38,427 nt of DNA from Lachnospiraceae bacterium (GCA_014804615.1 JAAUZL010000023.1:109737-148163), one strand, 5' to 3'. Positions 23,971 to 33,186 are shown, numbered from the stretch's first letter. Numbers and translations are program-made. Notes: a model not told the origin generated them from the sequence alone.

Positions 23971-25850
23971 AACGCCTGCTTGTCCGTCATCGCCTGATAA
24001 GCCGCGATAACCTTCTCCTCCACTGTCACCGCGTCAATGCCGGTCTCCTGCTTGAGCAGTTCCACATTGCCATGCTCCACATACTCATCCGGAATGGCAA
24101 TGTCAAGCACCCGCGTCTCCACCTCCAGAGAATCCACGAATGCCCTGACTTTCTCACCAAAACCACCGCTTGCCACATTCTCCTCCAGCGTAACGATCAA
24201 CTTGTGTGTCCCGCAGGCTTCCCGGATCGACTCCTCATCGATAGGTTTCACAAACCGGGCATTTGTCAGAGAGCACGCATAACCCTTCTCTTTCAGCTTC
24301 TCCCGCACTGTGAGCGCCACCTTCACCATACTGCCCACCGCAAGAAGCAGAATATCCTTCTCTGTAAAGAGAGGCTCACTCTTTCCATAAACAACAGGCG
24401 CCCTGTACTCCTTCAGGCCATCAAAGGCCTCGCCTCTGGGATAGCGGATCGCTATAGGTCTGCCAAATTCCACGGCATACTTGATCATATCGGAAAGCTC
24501 CCACTTATTTTTGGGTGCCATAATATGCATATTCGGTATGGAGGACAGAAAAGAGAGATCAAATAATCCCTGATGTGTCTCCCCGTCGCTTCCCACCAGT
24601 CCTGCCCTGTCGATACAGAAGACCACCGGCAGATTCTGGATACACACATCATGCAGGATCTGATCGTAAGCCCTTTGCAGGAAGGAGGAATAGATCGCCA
24701 CAATAGGCTTGAGTCCTCCCGCTGCCAGCCCGGCAGCAAAGGTCACCGCATGCTCCTCCGCGATCCCCACATCGAAGAACCGCTCCGGATACATATTGCG
24801 AAACCGTTTCAGCCCCGTGCCATCCGGCATAGCCGCTGTGATCGCTACTACCTTTTCATCCCGCTGTCCCAGCTTACACATGACAGTGGAGAAAATATCC
24901 GTATAATTCGCCTTGGTTCTCGGCGCGCTGGGAATCCCCGTCTCGATGTCGAAGGGCTCCGCTCCATGAAATCTGGCGGGATGACGCTCCGCCGGCGCAT
25001 ACCCCCTGCCTTTCTGGGTGATGACATGCACGAGCACCGCCTTCTTGACCTTTCTGGCCTCCTTGAAAATATGTACCATTTCCTGGATATTGTGTCCGTC
25101 TACAGGACCCAGGTAAGTGATGCCCATATCCTCAAAAAACATGCCCGGCACCACCAAGTGTTTAAAACTGCTCTTGGCACGCCTGATCTGGCTCACTACC
25201 TTATCTCCATACCTGGGTTTGCCCCGGAGGGAATTGTAGATTCCCTCTTTCAGATCCAGATACATATCGGCCGTACGGATATTGTTCAGATACTTGGATA
25301 CGCCGCCAACGTTCTCCGAGATGGACATATTATTGTCATTTAGCACAATGATAAAATTCGTTTCCAGCCGCGATGCGTTATTCAGGGCCTCATAAGCCAT
25401 ACCGCCTGTGAGAGAACCGTCCCCGATCACGGACACGATCGTATTTTTTCCACCCTGAATATCCCTCGCCTTGACCATGCCAAGTCCTGCGGATATGGAT
25501 GTCGAACTGTGCCCTGTATCAAAACAGTCACAATCACTCTCCTTCCGCTTCGGGAATCCGCTGATGCCGCCGAATTTGCGCAGATTCACAAACCCGTCCC
25601 GGCGTCCGGTCAGGATCTTATGGGTGTAGGATTGGTGTCCCACATCCCAGATCAGTCTGTCTTCCGGCAGATTTAAGAATAAATGGAGCGCCATGGTCAG
25701 CTCCACCGCCCCCAGATTGGATCCCAGATGGCCTCCCGTCACGCTGATCGTCTGAATCAGAAATTCTCTGATTTCCTCCGCCAGCACTCCGTAATCCTCC
25801 TGTGCGATCTGTTTGATGTCGTTTGTCTGTGTTATCTGCTCCAGCAACAT
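23967..25850 (-). CDS. dxs: 1-deoxy-D-xylulose-5-phosphate synthase
   Basis: A 627-residue thiamine-diphosphate enzyme that condenses pyruvate and glyceraldehyde-3-phosphate, the first step of the MEP isoprenoid pathway. The ThDP site GDGSLTGGMAYEALNN is near residues 143-158, the early motif DVGHQSYTHKILTGR near 69-83, and the pyrimidine-domain motif DVGIAEEHAVTFAAGLA near 360-376. Length is normal. It lies 10 bases after ispA, giving a local isoprenoid pair, and overlaps tlyA by four bases. Confidence 0.97.
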   Translation of the reverse strand: MLLEQITQTNDIKQIAQEDYGVLAEEIREFLIQTISVTGGHLGSNLGAVELTMALHLFLNLPEDRLIWDVGHQSYTHKILTGRRDGFVNLRKFGGISGFPKRKESDCDCFDTGHSSTSISAGLGMVKARDIQGGKNTIVSVIGDGSLTGGMAYEALNNASRLETNFIIVLNDNNMSISENVGGVSKYLNNIRTADMYLDLKEGIYNSLRGKPRYGDKVVSQIRRAKSSFKHLVVPGMFFEDMGITYLGPVDGHNIQEMVHIFKEARKVKKAVLVHVITQKGRGYAPAERHPARFHGAEPFDIETGIPSAPRTKANYTDIFSTVMCKLGQRDEKVVAITAAMPDGTGLKRFRNMYPERFFDVGIAEEHAVTFAAGLAAGGLKPIVAIYSSFLQRAYDQILHDVCIQNLPVVFCIDRAGLVGSDGETHQGLFDLSFLSSIPNMHIMAPKNKWELSDMIKYAVEFGRPIAIRYPRGEAFDGLKEYRAPVVYGKSEPLFTEKDILLLAVGSMVKVALTVREKLKEKGYACSLTNARFVKPIDEESIREACGTHKLIVTLEENVASGGFGEKVRAFVDSLEVETRVLDIAIPDEYVEHGNVELLKQETGIDAVTVEEKVIAAYQAMTDKQAL

Positions 25851-25860
25851 ACTATACCTC

Positions 25861-26763
25861 TTATTTTTCTCTGCTGATCAACTGCTCTACCAGTGTTTCC
25901 AAAAACTCGTTGCGCCTGCCAAAGGACTGCAGGATACCGATTGCCTCCCGGGAGAGCTCCTCCACCTGACGTCTGGATTCCTCCAGACCGTGCATCGCCA
26001 CATAGGTGAGCTTATGATTCTTCTCATCGCTCCCCACAGGCTTACCCAGAACCTCCAGGCTGCTTGTCACATCCAGAATATCATCCTGGATCTGAAAGGC
26101 TACCCCGATGTTACCTGCGCATTTCTCCAGCCTTACTACCGCTCCCTCATCCGCTCCTGCAAGTACCGCGCCAATAGTCATAGCCGCCTGAATAAGCGCG
26201 GCAGTTTTATTTTCGTGGATGAAAAGAAGTGTTTCTTCCTTCACATCCGCCTCCGGTTTTTCCGCAAGAAGATCCGCACACTGTCCGCCGATCATCCCAT
26301 AAACACCCGCCTTGCAGCCCAGAATATTCATGGCACATTCTATCCGCTGATAATCCTCCAAAGTCACCGCTTTTCCAAAAGCGCGAAGGGCCGTCTCAAA
26401 GGCATAGTTTAAAAGGCCGTCCCCCGCGATCACGGCAATATCCTCCCCGTAAACCACATGGGTCGTTTTCCTGCCCCTGCGGTAATCATCGTTGTCCAGG
26501 GCCGGCAGATCGTCGTGTATCAGGGAGTAGGTATGGACAAATTCGATGGCCGACATAAAACAGGAAAGGCTCTCTCCCGCCTCCCCAAACAGAGCCGCCG
26601 TCTCCGCCATCAAAAGAGGGCGAAGCCTCTTTCCTCCCGCCGACACCGCATATTCCATGGCTTCCAGCACCTTACTCTGAAAGCCCTCCGGCTTTGGCAG
26701 ATACGCCGCAAGTATTTTCTCCACTTCCCCGGTCTTTTTTCTAAGTTCCTCGTCAAAATTCAT
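25861..26763 (-). CDS. ispA: Polyprenyl (farnesyl/geranyl) diphosphate synthase
   Basis: A 300-residue trans-prenyl diphosphate synthase. The first Asp-rich motif is in HDDLPALDNDDYRRG and the second in QIQDDILDVTSS, with GGKRLRP upstream for the diphosphate site. This length and context fit the farnesyl diphosphate synthase clade used in Firmicutes, supplying C15 units for undecaprenyl phosphate; chain length cannot be proved by eye. The ATG at 26763 (MNFDEELRKK) is preferred; an ATG at 26781 has no ribosome site. It overlaps the end of xseB. Confidence 0.93.
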   Translation of the reverse strand: MNFDEELRKKTGEVEKILAAYLPKPEGFQSKVLEAMEYAVSAGGKRLRPLLMAETAALFGEAGESLSCFMSAIEFVHTYSLIHDDLPALDNDDYRRGRKTTHVVYGEDIAVIAGDGLLNYAFETALRAFGKAVTLEDYQRIECAMNILGCKAGVYGMIGGQCADLLAEKPEADVKEETLLFIHENKTAALIQAAMTIGAVLAGADEGAVVRLEKCAGNIGVAFQIQDDILDVTSSLEVLGKPVGSDEKNHKLTYVAMHGLEESRRQVEELSREAIGILQSFGRRNEFLETLVEQLISREK

Positions 26764-26989
26764 CCACTCCACCGTCCTCATTGATCTTCAGTACCTTTTT
26801 CTCCACACGGTCTATGGTCTCGTTACATTGCGCCAAAAGGTCCATCCCCCGGTGATACTGTGCAAAAGATTCTTCCAGCGTGATCTCCTCCGATTCCAAA
26901 CTCTCGATCACTTCCTCTATCTGTGCAAACGCCTGTTCCAAAGATAACGCCTGTTCTTTTTCCGTTGTCTCCTCTTTCTTTTTACCCAT
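26753..26989 (-). CDS. xseB: Exodeoxyribonuclease VII small subunit
   Basis: A 78-residue XseB subunit. The family core is EQAFAQIEEVIESLESEEITLEESFAQYHRGMDLLAQCNETIDRVEKKVLKI, a pair of helices that pack on the large subunit. The first ~18 residues are a charged, Lys/Glu-rich extension. It overlaps the end of xseA by eight bases and the start of ispA by about 11, so it is embedded in a coupled run xseA-xseB-ispA. Confidence 0.94.
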   Translation of the reverse strand: MGKKKEETTEKEQALSLEQAFAQIEEVIESLESEEITLEESFAQYHRGMDLLAQCNETIDRVEKKVLKINEDGGVDEF

Positions 26990-28187
26990 CCGCCTTCTCT
27001 TTCTCCTTCACTTCCGCCCGGAGACTGCCATCCTTCACGCAGACCCGAATCTGCTCTCCCAAAGCCACCTGCTCTACCGAGGTCAATGTCCTGCCTCCTG
27101 CATCCGCCGCATAGGCATACCCCTGATTCAGCTTGTCCAGCGGTGAAAGTCCCTTCATCCGTTCCACATAAAGTGCCAGTTTATGCCTTGTTTTCTGCAA
27201 ATGCTGCTCCATAGCCGTCTGAAGACGTTCTTCCATAGAGACCGCCTGGGTCTTTTTCATGCGCAATACCTGCAAAGGGCTCAGATAGCGCAGCCGCATC
27301 CCGTACTCTTTCGTCCTGTTCCGATATCTTTGTATCGTCCCTCTGCACAGATGCTGCAGGGTATAGGCATACTCCACCATATTCTCTTCCAGCTGTGCAA
27401 AATCACAGACCGCAAGCTCCGCCGCCGCAGAAGGAGTCGGTGCCCGCAGATCCGCCACAAAATCAGCAATAGTCACATCCGTCTCATGTCCCACTGCAGA
27501 AATAATGGGAATCTCACAATCAAAAATGGCCTGCGCCACCGCTTCTTCATTGAAGGCCCACAGATCCTCAATAGAACCGCCGCCTCTGCCCACGATGATC
27601 GCATCCACCTGAAGCCGCTCCATGGCATGAATTCCGTTTATGATACTGGGCACCGCCGCCTCCCCCTGCACGATCGCCGGATAGAGAATGATCTGCACAT
27701 AGGGATTTCTCCGGGAAGCCACATTGATGATATCCCGCACCGCAGCCCCTGTCTCGGCCGTCACGACGCCGAGAGTCTTGACATAGCGGGGAATCGCCTG
27801 TTTATACTGTTTGTCAAACATCCCCCGCTCTAAAAGCTCTTCTTTTAAACGCTCATATTTCTCATAAAGAGCACCGACGCCATCCAGCTCTATCGTCCTG
27901 GCATACAGCTGGTACTTTCCATCGCGCTCGTAGACGTCCACACTGCCGTTTACAACGATCTGCTGTCCCTCCGCCATACGAAAAGGCAGTCCCTTTCTGT
28001 CTGAGGCAAACATAACACATGATATTGTACTTTTCGCATCCTTCAGCGTAAAATAAATATGCCCGGAGGTGTGATATTTACAATTACTGACCTCACCTCT
28101 GATGCAAACTCTCTGCAGCATAAAATCCTGTGTGAACATATTCCTGATATAGGAATTGACCTGTGTCACTGTGTATGTGTTTTGCAT
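26982..28187 (-). CDS. xseA: Exodeoxyribonuclease VII large subunit
   Basis: A 401-residue large subunit of the single-strand-specific exonuclease VII. An N-terminal OB-fold (about 1-100) has VSNCKYHTSGHIYFTLKDAKSTISCVMFAS. The catalytic domain has LGVVTAETGAAVRDIINVASRRNP, IIVGRGGGSIEDLWAFNEE and ISAVGHETDVTIADFVADLRAPTPSAAAEL. A coiled-coil segment and the C-terminal LDKLNQGYAYA complete it. It lies 35 bases after nusB. Confidence 0.96.
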   Translation of the reverse strand: MQNTYTVTQVNSYIRNMFTQDFMLQRVCIRGEVSNCKYHTSGHIYFTLKDAKSTISCVMFASDRKGLPFRMAEGQQIVVNGSVDVYERDGKYQLYARTIELDGVGALYEKYERLKEELLERGMFDKQYKQAIPRYVKTLGVVTAETGAAVRDIINVASRRNPYVQIILYPAIVQGEAAVPSIINGIHAMERLQVDAIIVGRGGGSIEDLWAFNEEAVAQAIFDCEIPIISAVGHETDVTIADFVADLRAPTPSAAAELAVCDFAQLEENMVEYAYTLQHLCRGTIQRYRNRTKEYGMRLRYLSPLQVLRMKKTQAVSMEERLQTAMEQHLQKTRHKLALYVERMKGLSPLDKLNQGYAYAADAGGRTLTSVEQVALGEQIRVCVKDGSLRAEVKEKEKADG

Positions 28188-28222
28188 ACCCTTCTCCCTA
28201 TCAGTACGATCATCGCGGCCGC

Positions 28223-28618
28223 CTATGCAAATTTAGCCAGAACACCGTTCACGAAACCAAAGGACGCGTCCTGCCCGAATTTTTTGGCAAGCTCCACCGC
28301 CTCATTGATCGCCACGCCGGTGGGCACATCCTCGTCATAACAGATCTCATAGACAGCCAGCCGCAGGATCGTTAAGTCCACCTTATTCATCCTGTCGGTA
28401 TTCCATCCCTGAGCCTTCTCATTTAACTTTGAATCGATTTCAGACAGTTTCTCAGAAATTTTATGATATTTATCTGAAATATAGACGGCGTCCTCCTCTT
28501 TCGCGGCGTCCTCATCCTCGAAGAACAGCTGCTCCTGCTCCGCCATATCCTCCATACTGTTAAATTCCACACGGAACAACAGCTTGAATATCTGTTCGCG
28601 CAATTCTCTTCTGCTCAT
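28223..28618 (-). CDS. nusB: Transcription antitermination factor NusB
   Basis: A 131-residue NusB from the ATG at 28618. The N-terminus SRRELREQIFKLLFRVEF carries the basic RNA-binding face, and the C-terminal half has LDLTILRLAVYEICY-like sequence (VDLTILRLAVYEICYDEDVPTG) and AINEAVELAKKFGQDASFGFVNGVLAKF. NusB with S10 binds boxA of rRNA leaders and prevents premature termination. Residues 29-46 are acidic and low in complexity, which is common in this family branch. A TTG two codons upstream is the alternative start. It follows the Asp23-family gene after 15 bases. Confidence 0.93.
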   Translation of the reverse strand: MSRRELREQIFKLLFRVEFNSMEDMAEQEQLFFEDEDAAKEEDAVYISDKYHKISEKLSEIDSKLNEKAQGWNTDRMNKVDLTILRLAVYEICYDEDVPTGVAINEAVELAKKFGQDASFGFVNGVLAKFA

Positions 28619-28633
28619 AACCAACCACTCGTC

Positions 28634-29026
28634 CTATTTTTCTCTCGTCACGTTGATTCCGGCAATGCGAATATTCACATCCTGAACCTCTAAGCCTGTC
28701 ATATTCTCTATCGCGCTCTTCACCTTGGCCTGTACCCGCTGACAGGTGGTCGGAATGTTATACCCATACTCCATGGTAATTGCAAGCTCTGCCTTGACTT
28801 TCTTCCCTGACACCTCTACTCTGGCTCCCCTAGACAAGCCCTTAACACCAACCCTGCTAAGGAGCTCGTTGGTCAGATTCCCCGACATAGCGGCAACCCC
28901 GTCCACTTCCGTAGCCGCAAGTGCTGCGATCATTGCCACCACATCATCTGCGATCTTTACTGTGCCAGCTTTCTCTTCTTCCTGCATATCGTATCCGCTC
29001 TTCCCTGCTTCCTGTTCCATGCTCAT
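28634..29026 (-). CDS. Asp23/Gls24 family protein (YqhY-like)
   Basis: A 130-residue Asp23/Gls24 family protein. The family core runs from GTVKIADDVVAMIAALAATEVDGVAAMSG through ARVEVSGKKVKAELAITMEYGYNIP and ends VQDVNIRIAGINV. Members next to nusB correspond to B. subtilis YqhY, which is linked to control of acetyl-CoA carboxylase and fatty-acid synthesis; that role is not provable here. The first ~20 residues are an acidic extension. The ATG at 29026 has AAGGCGG close upstream. It heads the nusB-xseA-xseB-ispA-dxs run, with a hairpin-rich leader before it. Confidence 0.9.
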   Translation of the reverse strand: MSMEQEAGKSGYDMQEEEKAGTVKIADDVVAMIAALAATEVDGVAAMSGNLTNELLSRVGVKGLSRGARVEVSGKKVKAELAITMEYGYNIPTTCQRVQAKVKSAIENMTGLEVQDVNIRIAGINVTREK

Positions 29027-29047
29027 GTTTCCGCCTTTCCTCTACCT

Positions 29048-29143
29048 GGGTTTATAACCCTATATCTCAGAAGCTGTAATCCTTGGCAACGCCAACAAGA
29101 ATTACGCAGTAATTCTTGCGACGCAAGCTGCTGAGCTTGCGTC
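29048..29143. repeat. Intergenic tandem-hairpin element, copy 2
   Basis: Two perfect adjacent hairpins: a 10-bp stem at 29096-29105/29109-29118 with a GCA loop (CAAGAATTAC arms) and a 10-bp stem at 29120-29129/29134-29143 with a GCTG loop (GACGCAAGCT arms). A tail on the minus-strand side (29095-29048) holds a small TTGGC-GTT-GCCAA hairpin and then TATAG. The layout mirrors the element at 6334-6421 with different stem sequences and opposite orientation. It fills most of the gap between the transglutaminase-like gene and the Asp23-family gene. Confidence 0.6.
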
Positions 29144-29144
29144 T

Positions 29145-29153
29145 ATTATATCA
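29145..29153 (-). promoter_or_regulatory. Extended -10 promoter candidate for the Asp23-nusB run
   Basis: TGATATAAT on the minus strand (29153-29145) immediately precedes the tandem hairpins. No good -35 is visible. Transcription would begin inside the first hairpin, about 110 bases before the Asp23-family ATG. Confidence 0.45.
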
Positions 29154-29170
29154 ATATTTCTTATTTTTGG

Positions 29171-30370
29171 CTAGAGCCAGAAGCTCAAACTGTACTGCTT
29201 CTCATTTTCCGCGTAGGACACCGCACCATCGGGACAATCCAGGTAACGGAATATCCCCTGCTGCCCGATCAGCATTTCCTGCATTTTCTGATAGATATCC
29301 GGCCCTGCGCACTTAAGCGTCACATAGGTATCCCCTCTCTCATAGCTGTCCTGAAACACCTTTTGAATCTTCTCTTCATCCCATGCGGTAAAGTAAACGC
29401 CCTCCCGCACATAAAAATTCGCGTCCATAGAATTACAGGGCGGCATATCCACCACATTATCCAGCGTATGCGTTGATTCCATCTGTTCCGTCGTCACACA
29501 CAGATAATCGTAATTGATGGTAGGAATCTTCTCCATGGGATAGTTGCCGCCATCTACCGCCTGATAGGAGGCATCGCCCCAGGTGGTATCCACATAGTAA
29601 TATGCCCCATCGATCCGCACAAGATTCCAGGCGTGTCCCTCTCCGCCAATGACCCTGCCCAGAACCAGTGTGGAAAAAACACCTGCCTGATTCAGCAGAT
29701 ACTGGGTCGCTTTCGCGTAACCCTGACAGACTGATCTATGTTCCAGAAACACAGAGCAGATATTTTGGCTGTCCTTTGACGAAGCATCATAATCTGTATG
29801 TTGGATCAGATACTCGTAGATGTATTTTACTTTTTCATACTCGTCTGCATCTTTCGGTATCCCCGCAAGGCATTGGTTTACATAACTTTCAATTTCCTGC
29901 TGTTTTTTCTCTACCTCCACCAGACTGTACGAATAACTCCCGGTAAAAGTGATCTTTTTTAAAAGGGTGCCCAACGTATACTCTGTATAAGTATACCCTT
30001 CTACATAAAAGATTTCCGGATGGTCATTCAGCACACACTGGAACACGTGGGAGATCAGCTCTTTATCACAGCTGGAAAGCCGCACATTCTCCCGAAAATG
30101 AATCAGGGCCTCCAGTATTTCCAGATAAACCTTCTGCTCCTCATCCGTAAGCTGCAAAAAGGCATAGCAATCCTGCTGGGAAGAACGCAGTTCCTCGTCC
30201 GGCTGCGTGAGGATCTGCTCCGGCATCTTCTGTACCTTTTGCTCCGCTCCCAAGGCCTCCTGTCTCTGCTGTCCGCTCTCCTGAAAGGGCAGCTTATGTG
30301 CCGCATAAAAAAGGGTGCCGGTCAGGGCCAGCATACTAATACCAAATAGCAGTATACCCGTCTTCTTCAT
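29171..30370 (-). CDS. Membrane-anchored transglutaminase-like protein
   Basis: A 399-residue protein with an N-terminal hydrophobic helix at about 5-24 (uncleaved anchor or signal), a Gln/Glu-rich linker to about 65, and a C-terminal transglutaminase-like domain. The catalytic triad is recognisable: Cys215 in HRSVCQGYAKATQYLL, His246 in GGEGHAWNLVRIDG, and Asp261 in YYVDTTWGD. Bacterial proteins of this class are usually extracytoplasmic cysteine proteases or amidases, with unknown substrates. The ATG at 30370 has GGAGG about 10 bases upstream; a TTG one codon earlier is an alternative. It follows prfC after 33 bases, though no functional link is known. Confidence 0.88.
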   Translation of the reverse strand: MKKTGILLFGISMLALTGTLFYAAHKLPFQESGQQRQEALGAEQKVQKMPEQILTQPDEELRSSQQDCYAFLQLTDEEQKVYLEILEALIHFRENVRLSSCDKELISHVFQCVLNDHPEIFYVEGYTYTEYTLGTLLKKITFTGSYSYSLVEVEKKQQEIESYVNQCLAGIPKDADEYEKVKYIYEYLIQHTDYDASSKDSQNICSVFLEHRSVCQGYAKATQYLLNQAGVFSTLVLGRVIGGEGHAWNLVRIDGAYYYVDTTWGDASYQAVDGGNYPMEKIPTINYDYLCVTTEQMESTHTLDNVVDMPPCNSMDANFYVREGVYFTAWDEEKIQKVFQDSYERGDTYVTLKCAGPDIYQKMQEMLIGQQGIFRYLDCPDGAVSYAENEKQYSLSFWL

Positions 30371-30403
30371 CAACAGTCACCCTCCTTACTTCATTTTCAT
30401 GCT

Positions 30404-31996
30404 TTATGCTCTGCCAAACTCCGACAGGATCAATCCCTCGTTTCTCTCTACCGTCATACCGATACTCCACTGATTGACAAAGAGCAACAGCGGATTGTCC
30501 TTTAAGTCCTTGATCTTTTTCATATCTGAGGTACCGGTCAGCCTGTCCAGATCGATATCTTTGTTCTCTATCCATCGAATATGCTCATAGGGCAGATTCT
30601 CCAGCTTGATCTCCACATTATATTCGTTTTGCAGACGGTATTTCAGCACATCAAACTGCAAAACACCTACCACGCCGACAATGATCTCCTCCATGCCGGT
30701 ATTAAATTCCTGAAAAATCTGGATCGCACCCTCCTGTGCAATCTGCATGATCCCCTTGACAAATTGTTTCCGCTTCATGGTGTCCATCTGCCGCACTCTG
30801 GCAAAATGCTCCGGTGCGAAGGTCGGTATTCCCTCATAGGCAAATTCTTCCCCCGGCATACAGATGGTATCCCCTATGGAAAAAATTCCCGGATCGAACA
30901 CCCCGATAATATCTCCCGCATAGGCTTCATTCAAAATCTTCCGCTCGTCCGCCATGATCTGCTGAGGCTGCGAAAGCCGCATAACTCTGCCGCCCTGCAC
31001 ATGCTTTACCTCCGCGCTTACGTCAAACCTTCCCGAACAGATCCGCATAAAAGCGATCCTGTCTCGATGCGCCTTATTCATGTTCGCCTGTATCTTAAAA
31101 ACAAAGGCAGAAAATTCGTGTTCCACCGGATCGATCAGCCCGATATCCGCCTTTCTGGGCAGCGGTGTCGTCGTCATCTTCAAAAAGTGCTGCAAAAAAA
31201 TCTCCACGCCGAAATTCGTGAGAGCAGAACCGAAAAACACCGGAGTCAGATCTCCTGCCTGTATCTCATCCAGATCGTAAGGTGCACTGGCACCGTCCAA
31301 AAGCTCTATCTCATCGGTAAGCTGGGTCATAAACTCCTCACCGATCTGCGCTTTCAAGGCTTCCGTATCCTCCACAGATATCCGGGTAGCATGTCCCTCT
31401 TTCGTTCCCTTTTCCGTGTCCGCATAGGTGATCACACACTTGCTCTCCCGCTCATAAACTCCCTTAAAATTTTTACCGGAGCCTATGGGCCAGTTAATGG
31501 GACAGGTAGCGATCCCCAACTCCTTCTCGATATCGTCCAGAAGTTCAAAGGTATCATTGGCATCCCGATCCATCTTATTGATGAATGTGAAGATCGGAAT
31601 ATGCCGCATCACACACACCTTAAACAGCTTTCTGGTCTGGGCCTCCACGCCCTTGGACGCATCGATGACCATCACCGCCGAGTCCGCCGCCATCAACGTT
31701 CTATAAGTGTCCTCCGAGAAATCCTGATGCCCCGGCGTATCCAGAATGTTGATGCAAAAACCGTCATACGAGAACTGCAGCACGGAGGAAGTGACGGAAA
31801 TACCTCTCTCCTTCTCTATCTCCATCCAATCGGAGACCGCATGTCTGGCGGTGGCTTTCCCTTTAACGCTTCCCGCCAGATTGATCGCGCCCCCGTACAA
31901 CAGAAATTTCTCTGTCAGGGTCGTCTTTCCCGCATCCGGGTGTGAAATGATCGCAAATGTCCTTCTCTTATTTATCTCGTCCGCATACTTTCCCAC
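30404..31996 (-). CDS. prfC: Peptide chain release factor 3
   Basis: A 530-residue translational GTPase that recycles RF1/RF2 after termination. G1 is SHPDAGKTT, the switch region SVTSSVLQFSY, G3 DTPGHQDFSEDTY, and G4 FINKMDRDAND. The C-terminal half has GVVGVLQFDVLKYRLQNEYNVE, specific to RF3 rather than EF-G. The start shown is a GTG with GGAGG eight bases upstream, giving MGKYADEINKRRTFAIISHPD. An in-frame GTG at 32011 would overlap that ribosome site and is less likely. It lies 23 bases after deoB. Confidence 0.95.
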   Translation of the reverse strand: MGKYADEINKRRTFAIISHPDAGKTTLTEKFLLYGGAINLAGSVKGKATARHAVSDWMEIEKERGISVTSSVLQFSYDGFCINILDTPGHQDFSEDTYRTLMAADSAVMVIDASKGVEAQTRKLFKVCVMRHIPIFTFINKMDRDANDTFELLDDIEKELGIATCPINWPIGSGKNFKGVYERESKCVITYADTEKGTKEGHATRISVEDTEALKAQIGEEFMTQLTDEIELLDGASAPYDLDEIQAGDLTPVFFGSALTNFGVEIFLQHFLKMTTTPLPRKADIGLIDPVEHEFSAFVFKIQANMNKAHRDRIAFMRICSGRFDVSAEVKHVQGGRVMRLSQPQQIMADERKILNEAYAGDIIGVFDPGIFSIGDTICMPGEEFAYEGIPTFAPEHFARVRQMDTMKRKQFVKGIMQIAQEGAIQIFQEFNTGMEEIIVGVVGVLQFDVLKYRLQNEYNVEIKLENLPYEHIRWIENKDIDLDRLTGTSDMKKIKDLKDNPLLLFVNQWSIGMTVERNEGLILSEFGRA

Positions 31997-32019
31997 GTCT
32001 TTATCCTCCACAAAATCTC

Positions 32020-33171
32020 TTACAGCATCGTTGTCCCGCGAAACGCCGGCTTTATCCCGAAATAAGACAGCACTGTCGCACCGATATCCGCAAAGGTCTC
32101 ACGGGTGCCCAGATTCCCCGGTGTCACCGGCCTTCCGTACATCAGAAACGGCGTATGCTCTCTGGAATGATCGGTAGATACCGTATATCCCGGATCACAG
32201 CCATGATCCGCCGTGATCATCAGAATATCTTCTTCTCTCAGCTTGTCCAGGATCTGCGGCAGTCTGCCGTCAAAATAGGTGAGTGCCCTGGCGTATCCGT
32301 CCACATCATTACGGTGCCCGTAGAGCATATCATAATCCACTAGGTTGACAAAACAAAGTCCCTCAAACTCCTGATCCAGATAGGAGAGCGTTCTTTCGAT
32401 TCCCTCCTCATTCCCCTTCGTGTATACCGCCTCCGTGATCCCCTTCCCCGCAAAGATATCCTTGATCTTCCCCACGGAGATGACTGATTTCCCGGCCTCC
32501 TGCAGTTGATCCAACATGGTCACGCCGGGCGGAAGCAGAGAAAAATCATGTCTGCCTGCGGTTCTCGTATAATTCCCGTCCGCACCCGTAAAGGGTCTGG
32601 CGATCACCCGACCCACGCCATGTTCTCCCTGCAGGATCTCTCTGGCCTGTTTACAGTATTCATACAGAGTGTCCACGGGCACCACATCCTCGTGAGCAGC
32701 GATCTGAAACACGCTGTCCGCAGAGGTGTAGACGATCAGATCTCCCGTCCGCACATGTTCATCCCCGTATACTTTGATCACTTCCGTTCCGGAATAAGGC
32801 TTATTACAGAGAACCCCTCTGCCGGTCACCTTCCGAAAAGGAGCAAGCACCTCCTCCGGAAATCCCTGAGGGTATGTGGGCAGCGGTCTCTCAGAACAGA
32901 TTCCCGCAATCTCCCAGTGTCCTATGGTAGTATCTTTCCCTCTGGAGGCCTCCTTCATCCGGGCGATTCTGGCTGCAGGCGATGTTACCTTTTCTCCGCA
33001 GGTGACACCATCCAGATTAAAAAGTCCCAGTTTTCTCATATTGGGCATCGCAAACTCGGGGCTTGCGGATACGGAACGCAGAGTATTTGTCCCCTTGTCC
33101 CCGTACGCTTCCGCATCCTCCATCTCCCCGATTCCAAAGCTGTCTAATACGATCAGAAATACTCTCTTCAT
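32020..33171 (-). CDS. deoB: Phosphopentomutase
   Basis: A 383-residue alkaline-phosphatase-superfamily mutase interconverting ribose or deoxyribose 1- and 5-phosphates in nucleoside salvage. The N-terminal metal site DSFGIGEMEDAEAYGDKG, the phospho-Thr region GKDTTIGHWEIAG, and the C-terminal metal sites MITADHGCDP and STDHSREHTPFLMYG are intact. The ATG at 33171 has GGAGG six bases upstream; an open frame extends to 33288 but that part would run into spoIIIAH and lacks a ribosome site. No other salvage genes lie nearby. A TATAAT candidate -10 is at 33187-33192. Confidence 0.96.
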   Translation of the reverse strand: MKRVFLIVLDSFGIGEMEDAEAYGDKGTNTLRSVSASPEFAMPNMRKLGLFNLDGVTCGEKVTSPAARIARMKEASRGKDTTIGHWEIAGICSERPLPTYPQGFPEEVLAPFRKVTGRGVLCNKPYSGTEVIKVYGDEHVRTGDLIVYTSADSVFQIAAHEDVVPVDTLYEYCKQAREILQGEHGVGRVIARPFTGADGNYTRTAGRHDFSLLPPGVTMLDQLQEAGKSVISVGKIKDIFAGKGITEAVYTKGNEEGIERTLSYLDQEFEGLCFVNLVDYDMLYGHRNDVDGYARALTYFDGRLPQILDKLREEDILMITADHGCDPGYTVSTDHSREHTPFLMYGRPVTPGNLGTRETFADIGATVLSYFGIKPAFRGTTML

Positions 33172-33186
33172 CTTTTGCCTCCATAT

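Noticed and set aside
24947-25506. TGTCGAA 0A-box matches at 24947 and 25500
   Set aside because: Both are inside the dxs coding sequence, far from any start codon; a 7-base match of this kind is expected by chance.
30581-31945. 454-codon open frame on the plus strand
   Set aside because: It lies wholly antisense to prfC, has no recognisable domain and is rich in His, Arg and Leu as expected from the complement of this gene's codon usage.
32011-32011. Upstream GTG as the prfC start
   Set aside because: Its codon overlaps the GGAGG that serves the GTG at 31996, and the longer product adds five residues not typical of RF3.
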